NCBI GenBank assembly: GCA_013298215.1
Contig: JAAFKE010000013.1
Location: 1 to 64,000 of the forward strand
Length of the DNA stretch: 64,000 bases
DNA from: Cytophagales bacterium
GTDB taxonomy: Bacteria > Bacteroidota > Bacteroidia > Cytophagales > Spirosomataceae
Direction of reading: 5' to 3'
Below are positions 9,557-18,561 of this stretch, one piece after another. A program made the position numbers and the translations under genes. Position 1 is the stretch's first letter. Each line of letters opens with the position of its first letter. The notes under the pieces are model-generated. The model made no database searches, was not told the DNA's origin, and was given only the letters and a program-made list of their open reading frames with translations.

Positions 9557-10501
9557 ATGTATCTAAACGGCGTTAGTCATTATTTTCCGCAACACATTGT
9601 TACGAATGAACATTTTACGAACCTCAACGGCCTCTCCGATGAATGGATCGTGGAGCGGACTGGCATAAGCGAACGCCGCAAAGCCGCCGAAGGCGAAAAC
9701 GCCAGCACCATGGCCATCGAAGCGGTGAGCCGCCTGGTGGCAAAAATGCCCTTCGATAAATCGGAAATAGATTTGATTGTGGGAGCCACCTACACGCCCC
9801 ACGACACCATCGTGACGCTCGCGCACAGCGTGCAGCATTACATTCAGGTGGCCGATATTCCCGTCGTATCAATCTCCTCGGCGTGCTCGTCGCTGCTCAA
9901 CGCCATCGAAATTGTGCAGGGCTATTTTGCCCTCAACAAAGCCACCAAGGCACTGGTGGTGGTGTCGGAACACAACACGGGCTACTACAACGAAACCGAC
10001 ACCGTTTCGGGGCATTTGTGGGGCGACGGCTCGGCGGCGCTGCTCATCACAAAAGACCGAACAACCGATGCCGATTTTTATATTCGAGATGTGGTAACGG
10101 GCGGAGCCGCCACCAGCGGAAAGGCCACCGAAGCGGTGGTGTTGCAGCCATTGGTCAAAGGGGTGATTATGCCCTACGGCCGCGACGTTTTTCAGAACGC
10201 CTGCGTGTATATGCCAAAGGTAAGTTTGCAGATTTTGGAGCGCAACAACCTAAAAACCAGTGATGTAGATTTTCTAATACCCCACCAAGCCAACCACCGA
10301 ATTAGCAAAAATGTGATAGCTACGCTGGGAATTTCGGAAGACAAACTGATTTCTAACATTCAGTATTTGGGCAATACTGGCTGCGCGGGTTGCGCCATTG
10401 GCCTTTCCGAAAACTGGGAACGTTTTCGGAAAGGCCAGTGCATTGTCATAACAGTTTTTGGCGGGGGCTACTCCTACGGAGCCATGCTCTTGGAAGTATA
10501 A
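9557..10501 (+). CDS. 3-oxoacyl-ACP synthase III-type (FabH-like) ketoacyl synthase
   Basis: A 314-residue thiolase-fold condensing enzyme. The catalytic triad of the KASIII family is present: Cys110 (SISSACSS), His243 (IPHQANHR) and Asn273 (YLGNTGCAG). The GDGSAA turn is also there. Such enzymes start fatty-acid chains from acyl-CoA and malonyl-ACP, or make beta-ketoacyl intermediates for special lipids. It stands alone, with no fab genes beside it, so it may be a second, specialised KASIII rather than the housekeeping copy; for this reason no gene symbol is given. The preceding 135 nt have no exact -7 consensus. Confidence 0.92.
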   Translation: MYLNGVSHYFPQHIVTNEHFTNLNGLSDEWIVERTGISERRKAAEGENASTMAIEAVSRLVAKMPFDKSEIDLIVGATYTPHDTIVTLAHSVQHYIQVADIPVVSISSACSSLLNAIEIVQGYFALNKATKALVVVSEHNTGYYNETDTVSGHLWGDGSAALLITKDRTTDADFYIRDVVTGGAATSGKATEAVVLQPLVKGVIMPYGRDVFQNACVYMPKVSLQILERNNLKTSDVDFLIPHQANHRISKNVIATLGISEDKLISNIQYLGNTGCAGCAIGLSENWERFRKGQCIVITVFGGGYSYGAMLLEV

Positions 10502-10522
10502 TGGCGCAAAAGTGGCGCAGTA

Positions 10523-11506
10523 TTATTTGCGGTACAACACAGTTTCGACCGCGTCGATGGTTTGTTTAATATTGGGCAAAATAACATCGATGAGCGTGGC
10601 GGCGTAGGGCAGCGACACATCTTTGTTGTTTACGCGCACCACTGGCGCGTCCAGATAATCGAAGGCGTGGCGCTGAACATGGTACGTGATCTCGGACGAG
10701 ATAGCCGCCAGCGGCCAAGCTTCTTCTACCACCACGCAGCGGTTTGTTTTCTTTACAGATGCCAAAACCGTCTGATAATCAATTGGTTTTACAGTTCTCA
10801 GATCAATCACTTCGACGGAGACACCCTTTTTGGCCAGCTCAACGACGGCGGGCATAACCACCCGCGACAGCATTTTTCCGAAGGTCACGATTGTCACGTC
10901 CGTACCAGTTTGCACGACGTTGGCCTTGCCAAACGGAATGGTGTAGTCTCCCTCGGGCACTTCGCCTTTGTCGCCATACATGACCTCAGACTCCATAAAA
11001 ATCACGGGATCTTCGTCGCGAATTGCCGTTTTTAGCAGTCCCTTGGCGTCGTAAGGGTTCGACGGCACAACTACTTTCAGACCTGGGGTGTTGGCAAACC
11101 AGTTTTCAAAATTTTGCGAATGCTGCGCACCCAACTGCCCCGCACTACCAGTGGGCCCCCGAAATACGATCGGACACGAGTACTGCCCGCCCGACATCGA
11201 CAATATTTTGGCCGCTCCGTTGATGATCTGGTCGATGGCTACCAACGAAAAGTTGAAGGTCATAAACTCAATAATGGGGCGCAGGCCGTTCATGGCCGCT
11301 CCAACGCCAATGCCCGCAAAACCCAATTCTGCAATGGGGGTATCGATGACGCGCCCATAGCCAAATTCGTCCAAAAGCCCCTGGCTCACTTTGTACGCAC
11401 CGTTGTATTCGGCAACTTCTTCACCCATTAAAAACACGCGCGGGTCACGGCGCATTTCTTCGGTCATTGCCTCACGCAGGGCTTCGCGGAAAAGTATTTG
11501 TCGCAT
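10523..11506 (-). CDS. pdhB: Pyruvate dehydrogenase E1 component, beta subunit
   Basis: A 327-residue transketolase-like beta subunit, which with the alpha subunit decarboxylates pyruvate (or a related 2-oxoacid) using thiamine diphosphate. Family signatures seen include MGEEVAEYNGAYKVSQGL near the N-terminus, DTPIAELGFAGIGVGAAM, and the C-terminal transketolase domain with LRTVKPID and VVVEEAWP. The alpha subunit and the E2/E3 genes are not in the window. Branched-chain 2-oxoacid dehydrogenase E1 beta is the main alternative, but the sequence reads more like the pyruvate type. Confidence 0.93.
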   Translation of the reverse strand: MRQILFREALREAMTEEMRRDPRVFLMGEEVAEYNGAYKVSQGLLDEFGYGRVIDTPIAELGFAGIGVGAAMNGLRPIIEFMTFNFSLVAIDQIINGAAKILSMSGGQYSCPIVFRGPTGSAGQLGAQHSQNFENWFANTPGLKVVVPSNPYDAKGLLKTAIRDEDPVIFMESEVMYGDKGEVPEGDYTIPFGKANVVQTGTDVTIVTFGKMLSRVVMPAVVELAKKGVSVEVIDLRTVKPIDYQTVLASVKKTNRCVVVEEAWPLAAISSEITYHVQRHAFDYLDAPVVRVNNKDVSLPYAATLIDVILPNIKQTIDAVETVLYRK

Positions 11507-11551
11507 TATGATTGATTATGAATTGATTGTGTACGCTCCAAAAAGACTGTG

Positions 11552-11559
11552 CAAAGATA
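11552..11559 (-). promoter_or_regulatory. -7 element of the pdhB promoter
   Basis: The minus strand reads TATCTTTG, an exact TAnnTTTG, about 45 nt before the pdhB start. No well-spaced TTG -33 element was found. Confidence 0.5.
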
Positions 11560-11572
11560 AAGAATTGTCCAC

Positions 11573-11607
11573 AAAAAAAGCCTCTCTTGGCAAGAAAGGC
11601 TTTTTTT
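11573..11607 (-). terminator. Terminator after ilvE
   Basis: A strong hairpin flanked by A7 and T7 runs: the AGCCT/AGGCT stem extends through the A/T runs, with a short inner TCT/AGA pairing. It lies just after the ilvE stop (minus strand) and would stop transcription before the pdhB promoter. Confidence 0.8.
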
Positions 11608-11616
11608 GTGCGCGAT

Positions 11617-12684
11617 TTAGGCTTTTATAACCCAGCCAAAGGGATCGGCCACTTTGCCCATTCGTAGGTCTGACAAATAGTGGTACACCTTGTTGGTAAA
11701 AGACTCTTCGGTGATTTCGGGTAGTGTGTAATCGATACCCTGGTGGGCAATGGCGGCAAACGGCGAGACCACCACGGCAGTGCCCGCACCAAAGGCGGCT
11801 TCTAATTTTGCTTCTTGAATTGCCCCGATCACCTCATCAACCGACACCCGGCGTTCTTGCACCTCCATGCCCCAGTATTTGGCAATGTCGATGATACTTT
11901 TACGGGTCACACCGTCGAGAATTGTATCAGAAATGGCGGGAGTGACCAGCACGCCGTCGATCACAAACATCAAATTCATCGTCCCCGACTCTTCGATATA
12001 CTTGTGTTCGCGGGCATCGGTCCAGATCAACTGGTCGTAGCCCTGCTCCTGCGCCAACCTGGTGGGGTTGAGCGACCCGCCGTAGTTGCCAGCGCACTTG
12101 GCAAACCCAAAACCGCCTTCTGCCGCTCGTATGTATTCGGTCTCGACTTTTACGCGGGGTGGTTTGGCGTAGTATTTGCCAACGGGGCTACAAAAAATCA
12201 CAAACTTGTAGGTGTCCGACGGCCGCACGCCAATGTACGGGTCGGTGGCAAACATATAGGGCCGCACGTAAAGCGAGCAGTCGGGTTGGGTGGGCACCCA
12301 AGCCGCGTCCAAACGCAACAACGTGGTGAGGCCGTCCATGAAAATACTCTCAGGAATAGTCGGCATGCACATCCGCTCGGCAGAGCGGTTGAGCCGCGCC
12401 AAATTATCTAACGGCCTGAACATCAGCACTTCGTTGGCATCGTTTTTGTAGGCTTTCATGCCCTCAAAGAGTGCTTGCCCGTAGTGCAGCGCCGCCGTGG
12501 CTGGGCTGAGCGACAGGTCGCCGTAAGGAATTATTTTAAGGTCTGTCCATTCGCCATTTACGTAATCGGCCACAAACATGTGGTCGGCGTGGTGTTTTCC
12601 AAAGACGAGGTTATCGAAATCAACCTCGTCGATGCGTGATTTTGCGATGGGCTGAACGTCGATCTGCAGGGTTTCTGTTGTCAT
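11617..12684 (-). CDS. ilvE: Branched-chain amino acid aminotransferase
   Basis: A class IV PLP aminotransferase of 355 residues that interconverts leucine, isoleucine and valine with their 2-oxoacids. The PLP lysine is Lys196 in GGFGFAKCAGNYGG; the downstream EHKYIEESGTMNLMF segment and the glycine-rich C-terminal GAGTAVVVSPFAAI loop match the long (BCAT1/2-like) subfamily. The upstream region is shared with the divergent MlaF-like ATPase gene (99 nt). The minus strand there has TACTTTG, one base short of the -7 consensus. Confidence 0.95.
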   Translation of the reverse strand: MTTETLQIDVQPIAKSRIDEVDFDNLVFGKHHADHMFVADYVNGEWTDLKIIPYGDLSLSPATAALHYGQALFEGMKAYKNDANEVLMFRPLDNLARLNRSAERMCMPTIPESIFMDGLTTLLRLDAAWVPTQPDCSLYVRPYMFATDPYIGVRPSDTYKFVIFCSPVGKYYAKPPRVKVETEYIRAAEGGFGFAKCAGNYGGSLNPTRLAQEQGYDQLIWTDAREHKYIEESGTMNLMFVIDGVLVTPAISDTILDGVTRKSIIDIAKYWGMEVQERRVSVDEVIGAIQEAKLEAAFGAGTAVVVSPFAAIAHQGIDYTLPEITEESFTNKVYHYLSDLRMGKVADPFGWVIKA

Positions 12685-12783
12685 AAAACTAAAAATTAGT
12701 TGTCATGCAAAGTATCTAAAATTGTGCCAAAAATGCAAGTAAAAAAAGTTATTTTGTAAATTTACGTTTCAACGTAAAAAGGG

Positions 12784-13536
12784 ATGATCGAATTCAATAC
12801 TATTTCAAAGACTTTTGGGCAGCGTCAGGTGCTTTTTGGGGTTAGCGGTACTTTTTTGCCTGGCAGCACCAGCCTGGTGATTGGCGGTAGCGGCACTGGT
12901 AAGAGCGTTTTGCTAAAATGTTTGATTGGCCTGGTGAAACCCGACGAAGGGGCGGTGCTCTACAACGGCCGCGATTTTTGGGCGGGCGACGATGAAGTTA
13001 AGAAAGACATTCGGCGCGAGATGGGGGTGCTGTTTCAGGGCGGGGCGTTGTTCGACTCCAAAACGGTGGTCGAAAACGTGCGCTTCCCGCTCGATATGCT
13101 CACCACCATGACCGAAGACCAAAAACTGGCGCGTGCCCACGAATGTTTGCAGCGCGTGGGGCTCGAACAGGCCGCCAATCGAATGCCCTCTGAGGTGTCG
13201 GGAGGCATGAAAAAGCGCGTCGGAATTGCCCGCGCCATTGTGATGAACCCCAAATACCTTTTTTGTGACGAACCAAACTCGGGGCTCGATCCGCTCACGT
13301 CGATAAAAATAGACGAACTCATCAAAGAAATCACCGAAGAATACCAAATCACAACCGTTGTCATTACCCACGACATGAACTCGGTGCTCGAAATGGGCGA
13401 CAAGATTATGTTTCTCTACAAAGGCTACAAACTTTGGGAGGGCAACAGTGCCAGCATCACGCAGTCGTCGGTGGAGGAGCTAAACGAGTTTGTGTTTGCC
13501 AATAAACTCCTGCGCGACCTGCGCCCGCAACATTAG
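12784..13536 (+). CDS. ABC transporter ATP-binding protein, MlaF-like
   Basis: A 250-residue ATPase: Walker A GGSGTGKS (residues 34-41), signature VSGGMKKRVGIAR, Walker B LFCDEP (159-164). The SGGMKKRV signature and the NSGLDP segment are typical of MlaF/Ttg2A, the ATPase of the Mla system for retrograde phospholipid transport. An mlaE permease normally lies directly upstream, but here the neighbour is divergent ilvE, and the gene downstream is convergent. The permease must therefore be elsewhere. Its stop overlaps that of the convergent response regulator by 4 nt. Confidence 0.9.
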   Translation: MIEFNTISKTFGQRQVLFGVSGTFLPGSTSLVIGGSGTGKSVLLKCLIGLVKPDEGAVLYNGRDFWAGDDEVKKDIRREMGVLFQGGALFDSKTVVENVRFPLDMLTTMTEDQKLARAHECLQRVGLEQAANRMPSEVSGGMKKRVGIARAIVMNPKYLFCDEPNSGLDPLTSIKIDELIKEITEEYQITTVVITHDMNSVLEMGDKIMFLYKGYKLWEGNSASITQSSVEELNEFVFANKLLRDLRPQH

Positions 13537-14240
13537 TCGAACTGATCGGTGAACATATAGCCCACACCTTTGAGGGTTTTGATGAAGTGTTCGCCGACTT
13601 TTTCGCGCAGTTTGCGGATGTGTACGTCCACGGTGCGCTCCAACACGTACACATCTACTCCCCAGATTTTTTGCAGCAGCTCGTCTCGGCTAAAAACCTT
13701 GTTGGGGTGTTGGGCCAAAAAAAACAGCAGCTCAAACTCTTTGCGGGGCAGCACCACCGAGCGGTCGGCAAGCTCGACGGTGTAGTTTTCTCGGTTTATG
13801 AGCAAACCAGCGATCTCGACCTGCAAGCCAGGATCAGACTTTTGGGCTTCGCGCCTGAACAGCGCGTTGATGCGGCTCATCAGGGCGCGGGGTTTTATGG
13901 GCTTGGTAATATAATCGTCGGCACCAATGTCAAAGGCCGCCACTTCGGAGTATTCTTCGGAGCGGGCCGTCAGAAACCAGATGTACGTATTTTTGAAATC
14001 GGGCAGGGCGCGCAACTTGCGGGCCGCTTCTATGCCGTCCATGTTGGGCATCATAATGTCCATCAGCACCAAATCAGGAATAAAATCTCGGGCAATGTCC
14101 AGGGCTTTTTTGCCATCGGAGGCCGTTCTGACTGCGTAACCTTCTTTGATGAGGTTGTATTCGAGGAGCTCGGCGATGTCGGGTTCGTCATCTACCACTA
14201 AAATCCTGTTTACCACTGGTACGTTTTTGATCGGAGTCAT
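13533..14240 (-). CDS. OmpR/PhoB-family response regulator
   Basis: A two-component regulator of 235 residues from the ATG at 14240 (chosen because MTPIKNVPVV leads directly into the receiver domain; a longer frame to 14315 would cross the predicted -7 element). Receiver domain: acidic pocket Asp17-Asp18, phospho-acceptor Asp61 (LVLMDIMMP), Thr in FLTAR, Lys113 (YITKPIKP). The C-terminal winged helix (VVLPRKEFELLFFLAQHP, IWGVDVYVLERTVDVHIRKLR) is PhoB-like. No kinase adjoins it; a PhoR-type kinase gene lies ~10.5 kb away at 24750. The gene ends tail-to-tail with the MlaF-like gene. Confidence 0.95.
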   Translation of the reverse strand: MTPIKNVPVVNRILVVDDEPDIAELLEYNLIKEGYAVRTASDGKKALDIARDFIPDLVLMDIMMPNMDGIEAARKLRALPDFKNTYIWFLTARSEEYSEVAAFDIGADDYITKPIKPRALMSRINALFRREAQKSDPGLQVEIAGLLINRENYTVELADRSVVLPRKEFELLFFLAQHPNKVFSRDELLQKIWGVDVYVLERTVDVHIRKLREKVGEHFIKTLKGVGYMFTDQFD

Positions 14241-14292
14241 CTTGTTTTTCGAGGACTTGCAAAGCGTCTCGGTTACGTTTCTTATTGCAACG

Positions 14293-14300
14293 CAAAAGTA
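14293..14300 (-). promoter_or_regulatory. -7 element of the response regulator promoter
   Basis: The minus strand reads TACTTTTG, an exact TAnnTTTG, about 50 nt before ATG 14240. There is no TTG at normal spacing, which would fit an activator-dependent promoter. Confidence 0.5.
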
Positions 14301-14338
14301 GATTGGTCGGCCCAATACTTCACACTGTGTTCATATTC

Positions 14339-14355
14339 TTAACACAAACATAACA
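14339..14355. promoter_or_regulatory. Possible regulator-binding direct repeat (PHO-box-like)
   Basis: TTAACA, five bases, then ATAACA: two six-base half sites 11 bp apart, the spacing used by PhoB/PhoP-type regulators on direct repeats. It lies about 40-55 bp upstream of the response regulator's -7 element. Autoregulation is an inference. Confidence 0.3.
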
Positions 14356-14390
14356 ATATAGAAAAATAGCAATCATCAACTAAAACATCA

Positions 14391-17300
14391 TCATGCAGTG
14401 AGGGCAGTCATCACGCGGTCGAGCTCGTTTATGTCGGGAACGTCGGTGCAGGTGAGCAACAATTTACTTTTCAGGTCGCGCATCGAGAACCGTTTGGGGT
14501 GGGCTTTCACGTGGGCAATCACGTGGCCAAATGCCTGCGACTGAATAAACGTGTCGTTGTTTTGGGTCACAAAATAGGCCTTCATCGTTTGGCTTTTGAG
14601 CGTCAGTTTGTCAATGCAGAGTGCCTCGGCTTTCCAGCGGATTCTAACAATTTTGACGAGGTTTTTCACCTCCTTGGGCACTGGCCCGAAGCGGTCGGTT
14701 ACTTCCTGCTCAAAAGCCACCAGTTGCTGGTCGTTCTCCAAACTGTCCAGGCGGGTATACAACGACAACCGCTCAGAGATATTTTTTATGTACGTATCTG
14801 GGATCACGATCATCAGGTCGGTCTCGATCTGGCAATCGGGAATAATATTTTTTGGCAAGTCTAATGGATTGACAAACAAGTCTTTAAACTCATTTTCTTT
14901 GAGTTCTTGCACCGCTTCGTCGAGTATTTTGTGGTACATTTCGTAGCCAATGTCATTAATAAATCCACTTTGTTCGGCACCCAACAGGTTTCCAGCTCCC
15001 CTGATGTCGAGGTCTCGCATGGCCACTTTAAAACCGTCGCCCAAGTCCGAAAACTCTTCGAGGGTTTCGAGTCGTTTGCGGGCTTCGCGGGTAAGCACCG
15101 ACACGGGCGGGGTGAGTAAATAGCAAAATGCTTTGCGGTTGCTGCGCCCCACGCGCCCACGCATCTGGTGCAGGTCTGACATACCAAAGTAGTGCGACGA
15201 GTTGATGATGATGGTATTTGCGTTCGGAATATCAATGCCCGACTCGATGATGTTGGTACTAACCAGCACGTCGTACTGCCCCTCAATAAACTTCATCATT
15301 ACTTTTTCTAAGCGGTCGCCTTCCATTTGGCCGTGGGCAATTCCGATGCGGGCATCGGGAACAAGCCGCATAATAATGTTGCCAATCGATTCAATGTCAC
15401 TCACCCGGTTGTGGACAAAAAACACCTGCCCGCCCCGGTCTATTTCGTAACTAACGGCATCTCGGATAAAAACCTCGTCGAACACCCGCACTTCGGTCGT
15501 TACGGGCTGGCGGTTGGGCGGTGGGGTGGCAATGACCGAAAGATCGCGCGCGCCCATGAGCGAAAAGTGCAGCGTCCGCGGAATTGGCGTGGCCGTTAGT
15601 GTGAGCACATCGACGTTTACCCGCATTTCTTTGAGGCGGTCTTTGGTTTTGACCCCAAACTTTTGTTCCTCATCGATCACCAGCAGACCGAGGTCTTTGA
15701 ACTTCACCGCCTTGTTTACGATCCGGTGGGTGCCAATGAGAATATCAATTTTACCGTCTTCAACGGCTTTGAGTGTTTCTTTTATTTGTTTTTCGGATTT
15801 GAAACGGTTGATGTATTCGACCCGCGCGGGAAAATCGGCCAATCGTTCCTTAAAAGTCTTGTAGTGTTGCATGGCCAAAATGGTGGTTGGCACCAAAACT
15901 GCCACTTGCTTGCTGTCGCAGACGGCCTTGAAGGCCGCCCGAATGGCCACTTCGGTTTTCCCAAAACCCACATCGCCGCACACCAAACGGTCCATGGGGT
16001 GGGGTTTTTCCATGTCGTCTTTCACGTCGCTGGTAGCCTTGGCTTGGTCGGGGGTGTCTTCGTAAATAAACGACGATTCGAGCTCGACCTGCATAAAATT
16101 GTCGCGGTTGAAGGCAAAGCCGTTGGTTTTTCGCCGCTCGGCGTACAGTTTAATGAGTTCGTGGGCAATGTCTTTGACCTGCTTTTTAACTTTATTTTTT
16201 CGCGCCTCCCACTCGCCCGACCCCAACTTTGACATCGAAACTGCCTGCCCCTCTTTGCCCGCGTACTTGGCAATTTTGTGGAGGGCATGAATGCTCACAA
16301 ACAGCACGTCGTTGTCTTTATAAATCAACCTGATGGCCTCCTGCTCTCTACCGCCCACATCTACTTTTTCCATGCCCGCAAACCGCCCGATGCCGTAATC
16401 TACGTGGGTCACGTAGTCGCCAGGCTGGAGAGTTTTTAACTCTTTGAGCGTTAGGGCCTTGGATTTGCTAAACTTGTCGCGGACTCGGTATTTGTGGAAA
16501 CGGTCGAAAATCTGGTGGTCGGTGTAGCAAACTATTTTGAGTGCTTCGTCAATAAACCCCTCCCGCAGCGACAGGTGCATGGGCCGAAATTTGATAAAGG
16601 GGTTGATCTCCTCAAAAATTTTGTGCAACCGATCCAACTGCCTCGGCGACTCCGCCGTGATGACGTTCGTAAAACCATACGTTTGATTTTCGACCAGGTT
16701 GTCGGCCAGGCGTTTAAAATCTTTGTTGAACGACGGCTGCGGCTTGGCTCCCCGCCCCACGGAGGAGTCTTCGGTGTTTTTAAAATAAAACCGCTTGCCA
16801 AATTCTACCGTTTTGAAGGTCTTGATCTGATTTAAAAAACCGCGACGGGTCTCGAACAGCAAGTTCACGTCAGACACCACCTTGATGTCGCCGCTGACCT
16901 GTGCCGCCAAATTGGCCTCGGCTTTTTCAAAACCGCCCTCCACTATTTCGAGCGTCAGCTCCACATCTTTGAACCAGAGTAGGGCATTTTGGGGCAAAAA
17001 ATCCAAAAACGGTTCGCGGGTCTCGTGAATGAGCTTGTTTTGAATATCAGGAATAATATTGATGTGCGAGACCTGATCGACCGAAAGTTGGGTTTCGGGA
17101 TTGAACGTTCGGATGCTCTCGACCTCATTATCGAAAAGCTCGATTCGGTAAGGATACTCGCTGGCGTAAGAAAAAACGTCGATAATACCCCCACGCACCG
17201 AAAACTGCCCCGCTTCGTACACAAAGTCGGTGCGGTCAAAATCGTACTGGGACAGGAACTCGGCCAAAAAATCGGCATCTAAGCTCGCCCCTACTTTCAC

Positions 17301-17738
17301 CGAGAAGGTGTTGGCCAGCAGCGACCTTTTGTTGATTACTTTCTCCGACAACGCCTCGGGGTAGGTCACAATGAGCAGATTGTCCGATTTTGGCACGTTG
17401 AGTTTGTTGAGAATCTCGGCGCGCATCAGCACGTTGGCGTTTTCTATTTCTTGGTAATGGTAGGGCCGCTTGTACGACATGGGATAAAACAACACGTCGC
17501 GCCCCAGCAAGTTTTGGAGGTCGTTTTGGAAGTAGGCGGCCGCCTCGCGGTCGGCCATCACAAACAAATTGGTGCGTGGCTCGGTGAGGTACGTTGCCGC
17601 CGCCACCACGGCATCCAGACTGCCCACCAGCCCGCGCAGTTGGGTTCGCGACTCGGTTTTTTGGTCGAGCACCTGCCCTGCAATCAGCTTGGTGAAACTA
17701 TCTTGGGTATAAATTTGAAGAAACTCGGAAGCCTGCAT
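14391..17738 (-). CDS. mfd: Transcription-repair coupling factor
   Basis: A DNA translocase of 1115 residues that removes stalled RNA polymerase and recruits UvrA. Domain order is as in Mfd: UvrB-like N-terminal region, RNA polymerase-interacting CarD/RID domain (LKTLQPGDYVTHVDYGIGRF), SF2 helicase motor with Walker A GDVGFGKTE (about residues 583-591) and DEEQ box, TRG motif and C-terminal TRCF domain. The length is typical. It is the last gene of the yqeY-cvpA-trpA-mfd run (33 nt after trpA). Confidence 0.97.
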   Translation of the reverse strand: MQASEFLQIYTQDSFTKLIAGQVLDQKTESRTQLRGLVGSLDAVVAAATYLTEPRTNLFVMADREAAAYFQNDLQNLLGRDVLFYPMSYKRPYHYQEIENANVLMRAEILNKLNVPKSDNLLIVTYPEALSEKVINKRSLLANTFSVKVGASLDADFLAEFLSQYDFDRTDFVYEAGQFSVRGGIIDVFSYASEYPYRIELFDNEVESIRTFNPETQLSVDQVSHINIIPDIQNKLIHETREPFLDFLPQNALLWFKDVELTLEIVEGGFEKAEANLAAQVSGDIKVVSDVNLLFETRRGFLNQIKTFKTVEFGKRFYFKNTEDSSVGRGAKPQPSFNKDFKRLADNLVENQTYGFTNVITAESPRQLDRLHKIFEEINPFIKFRPMHLSLREGFIDEALKIVCYTDHQIFDRFHKYRVRDKFSKSKALTLKELKTLQPGDYVTHVDYGIGRFAGMEKVDVGGREQEAIRLIYKDNDVLFVSIHALHKIAKYAGKEGQAVSMSKLGSGEWEARKNKVKKQVKDIAHELIKLYAERRKTNGFAFNRDNFMQVELESSFIYEDTPDQAKATSDVKDDMEKPHPMDRLVCGDVGFGKTEVAIRAAFKAVCDSKQVAVLVPTTILAMQHYKTFKERLADFPARVEYINRFKSEKQIKETLKAVEDGKIDILIGTHRIVNKAVKFKDLGLLVIDEEQKFGVKTKDRLKEMRVNVDVLTLTATPIPRTLHFSLMGARDLSVIATPPPNRQPVTTEVRVFDEVFIRDAVSYEIDRGGQVFFVHNRVSDIESIGNIIMRLVPDARIGIAHGQMEGDRLEKVMMKFIEGQYDVLVSTNIIESGIDIPNANTIIINSSHYFGMSDLHQMRGRVGRSNRKAFCYLLTPPVSVLTREARKRLETLEEFSDLGDGFKVAMRDLDIRGAGNLLGAEQSGFINDIGYEMYHKILDEAVQELKENEFKDLFVNPLDLPKNIIPDCQIETDLMIVIPDTYIKNISERLSLYTRLDSLENDQQLVAFEQEVTDRFGPVPKEVKNLVKIVRIRWKAEALCIDKLTLKSQTMKAYFVTQNNDTFIQSQAFGHVIAHVKAHPKRFSMRDLKSKLLLTCTDVPDINELDRVMTALTA

Positions 17739-17771
17739 GGGGTAGATAAACGGACAACAAAAAAGGATTAT

Positions 17772-18545
17772 TTATTTCACCGACCGCAAAAACGCCCCGA
17801 TTCCTGGTTGTAGATCGTGCGCGTTTTCTTGCAAAACCCGAATGAACTGGCTGCCAATGATGGCTCCTTTGGCGTGCTGGCAGGCAGTCTGAAAAGTATC
17901 TCGGTCTTTAATACCAAAACCAATTAAACGCGGATTGTGAAGCCCCATGGCGTTTATGCGGGCAAAATACGCCTCCATTCCCGCACTAACCCCCGACTGC
18001 GCCCCCGTTACACTGGCCGACGAAACCATGTAGATGAAGCCCTGGCTCACCCCGTCGATCTGCCGAACGCGCGCGTCGGAGGTTTGGGGTGTAATCAGAA
18101 AAATATTGAGCAATCCGTATTTTTCAAAGATCGTTTTGTAGTCGTCTAAGTAAACATCCATCGGCATATCGGGCAAAATCAGGCCGTCCACGCCGACTTC
18201 TTGGCACTTTTTACAAAAATTTTCTACCCCAAACTGCACCACGGGGTTCAAGTAGCCCATCAACAAAATGGGGAGCGTTACGCGGTCTCGCACGTTTTGT
18301 AATTGCTCAAAAAGCACCGCCACGGTCATGCCATTTTCTAAGGCTTGTTGGTTAGACTGCTGAATGGTCTCGCCGTCGGCCACGGGGTCGGAGTAGGGCA
18401 TTCCGATTTCGACCAAGTCTGCGCCCTCGTCTTGGAGTGCTTGCAACACGGTGGCGGTGTCGTTCAAATTGGGGTATCCAGCCGTAAAATAAACGTTCAG
18501 GAGGTTGGCTTTGCCGTTCTGAAAAACTTCGGTGATGCGGTTCAT
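17772..18545 (-). CDS. trpA: Tryptophan synthase alpha subunit
   Basis: A TIM-barrel subunit (257 residues) that cleaves indole-3-glycerol phosphate to indole, passed to TrpB. The catalytic pair is Glu46 (LVEIGMPYSDP) and Asp57 (VADGET), equivalent to Glu49/Asp60 in E. coli; the phosphate-binding GFGIKDR loop is also present. Unusually, no other trp gene lies beside it. It sits between cvpA (16 nt) and mfd (33 nt) in an apparently mixed operon. Confidence 0.96.
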   Translation of the reverse strand: MNRITEVFQNGKANLLNVYFTAGYPNLNDTATVLQALQDEGADLVEIGMPYSDPVADGETIQQSNQQALENGMTVAVLFEQLQNVRDRVTLPILLMGYLNPVVQFGVENFCKKCQEVGVDGLILPDMPMDVYLDDYKTIFEKYGLLNIFLITPQTSDARVRQIDGVSQGFIYMVSSASVTGAQSGVSAGMEAYFARINAMGLHNPRLIGFGIKDRDTFQTACQHAKGAIIGSQFIRVLQENAHDLQPGIGAFLRSVK

Positions 18546-18561
18546 TGAGACTATTTTGGAT

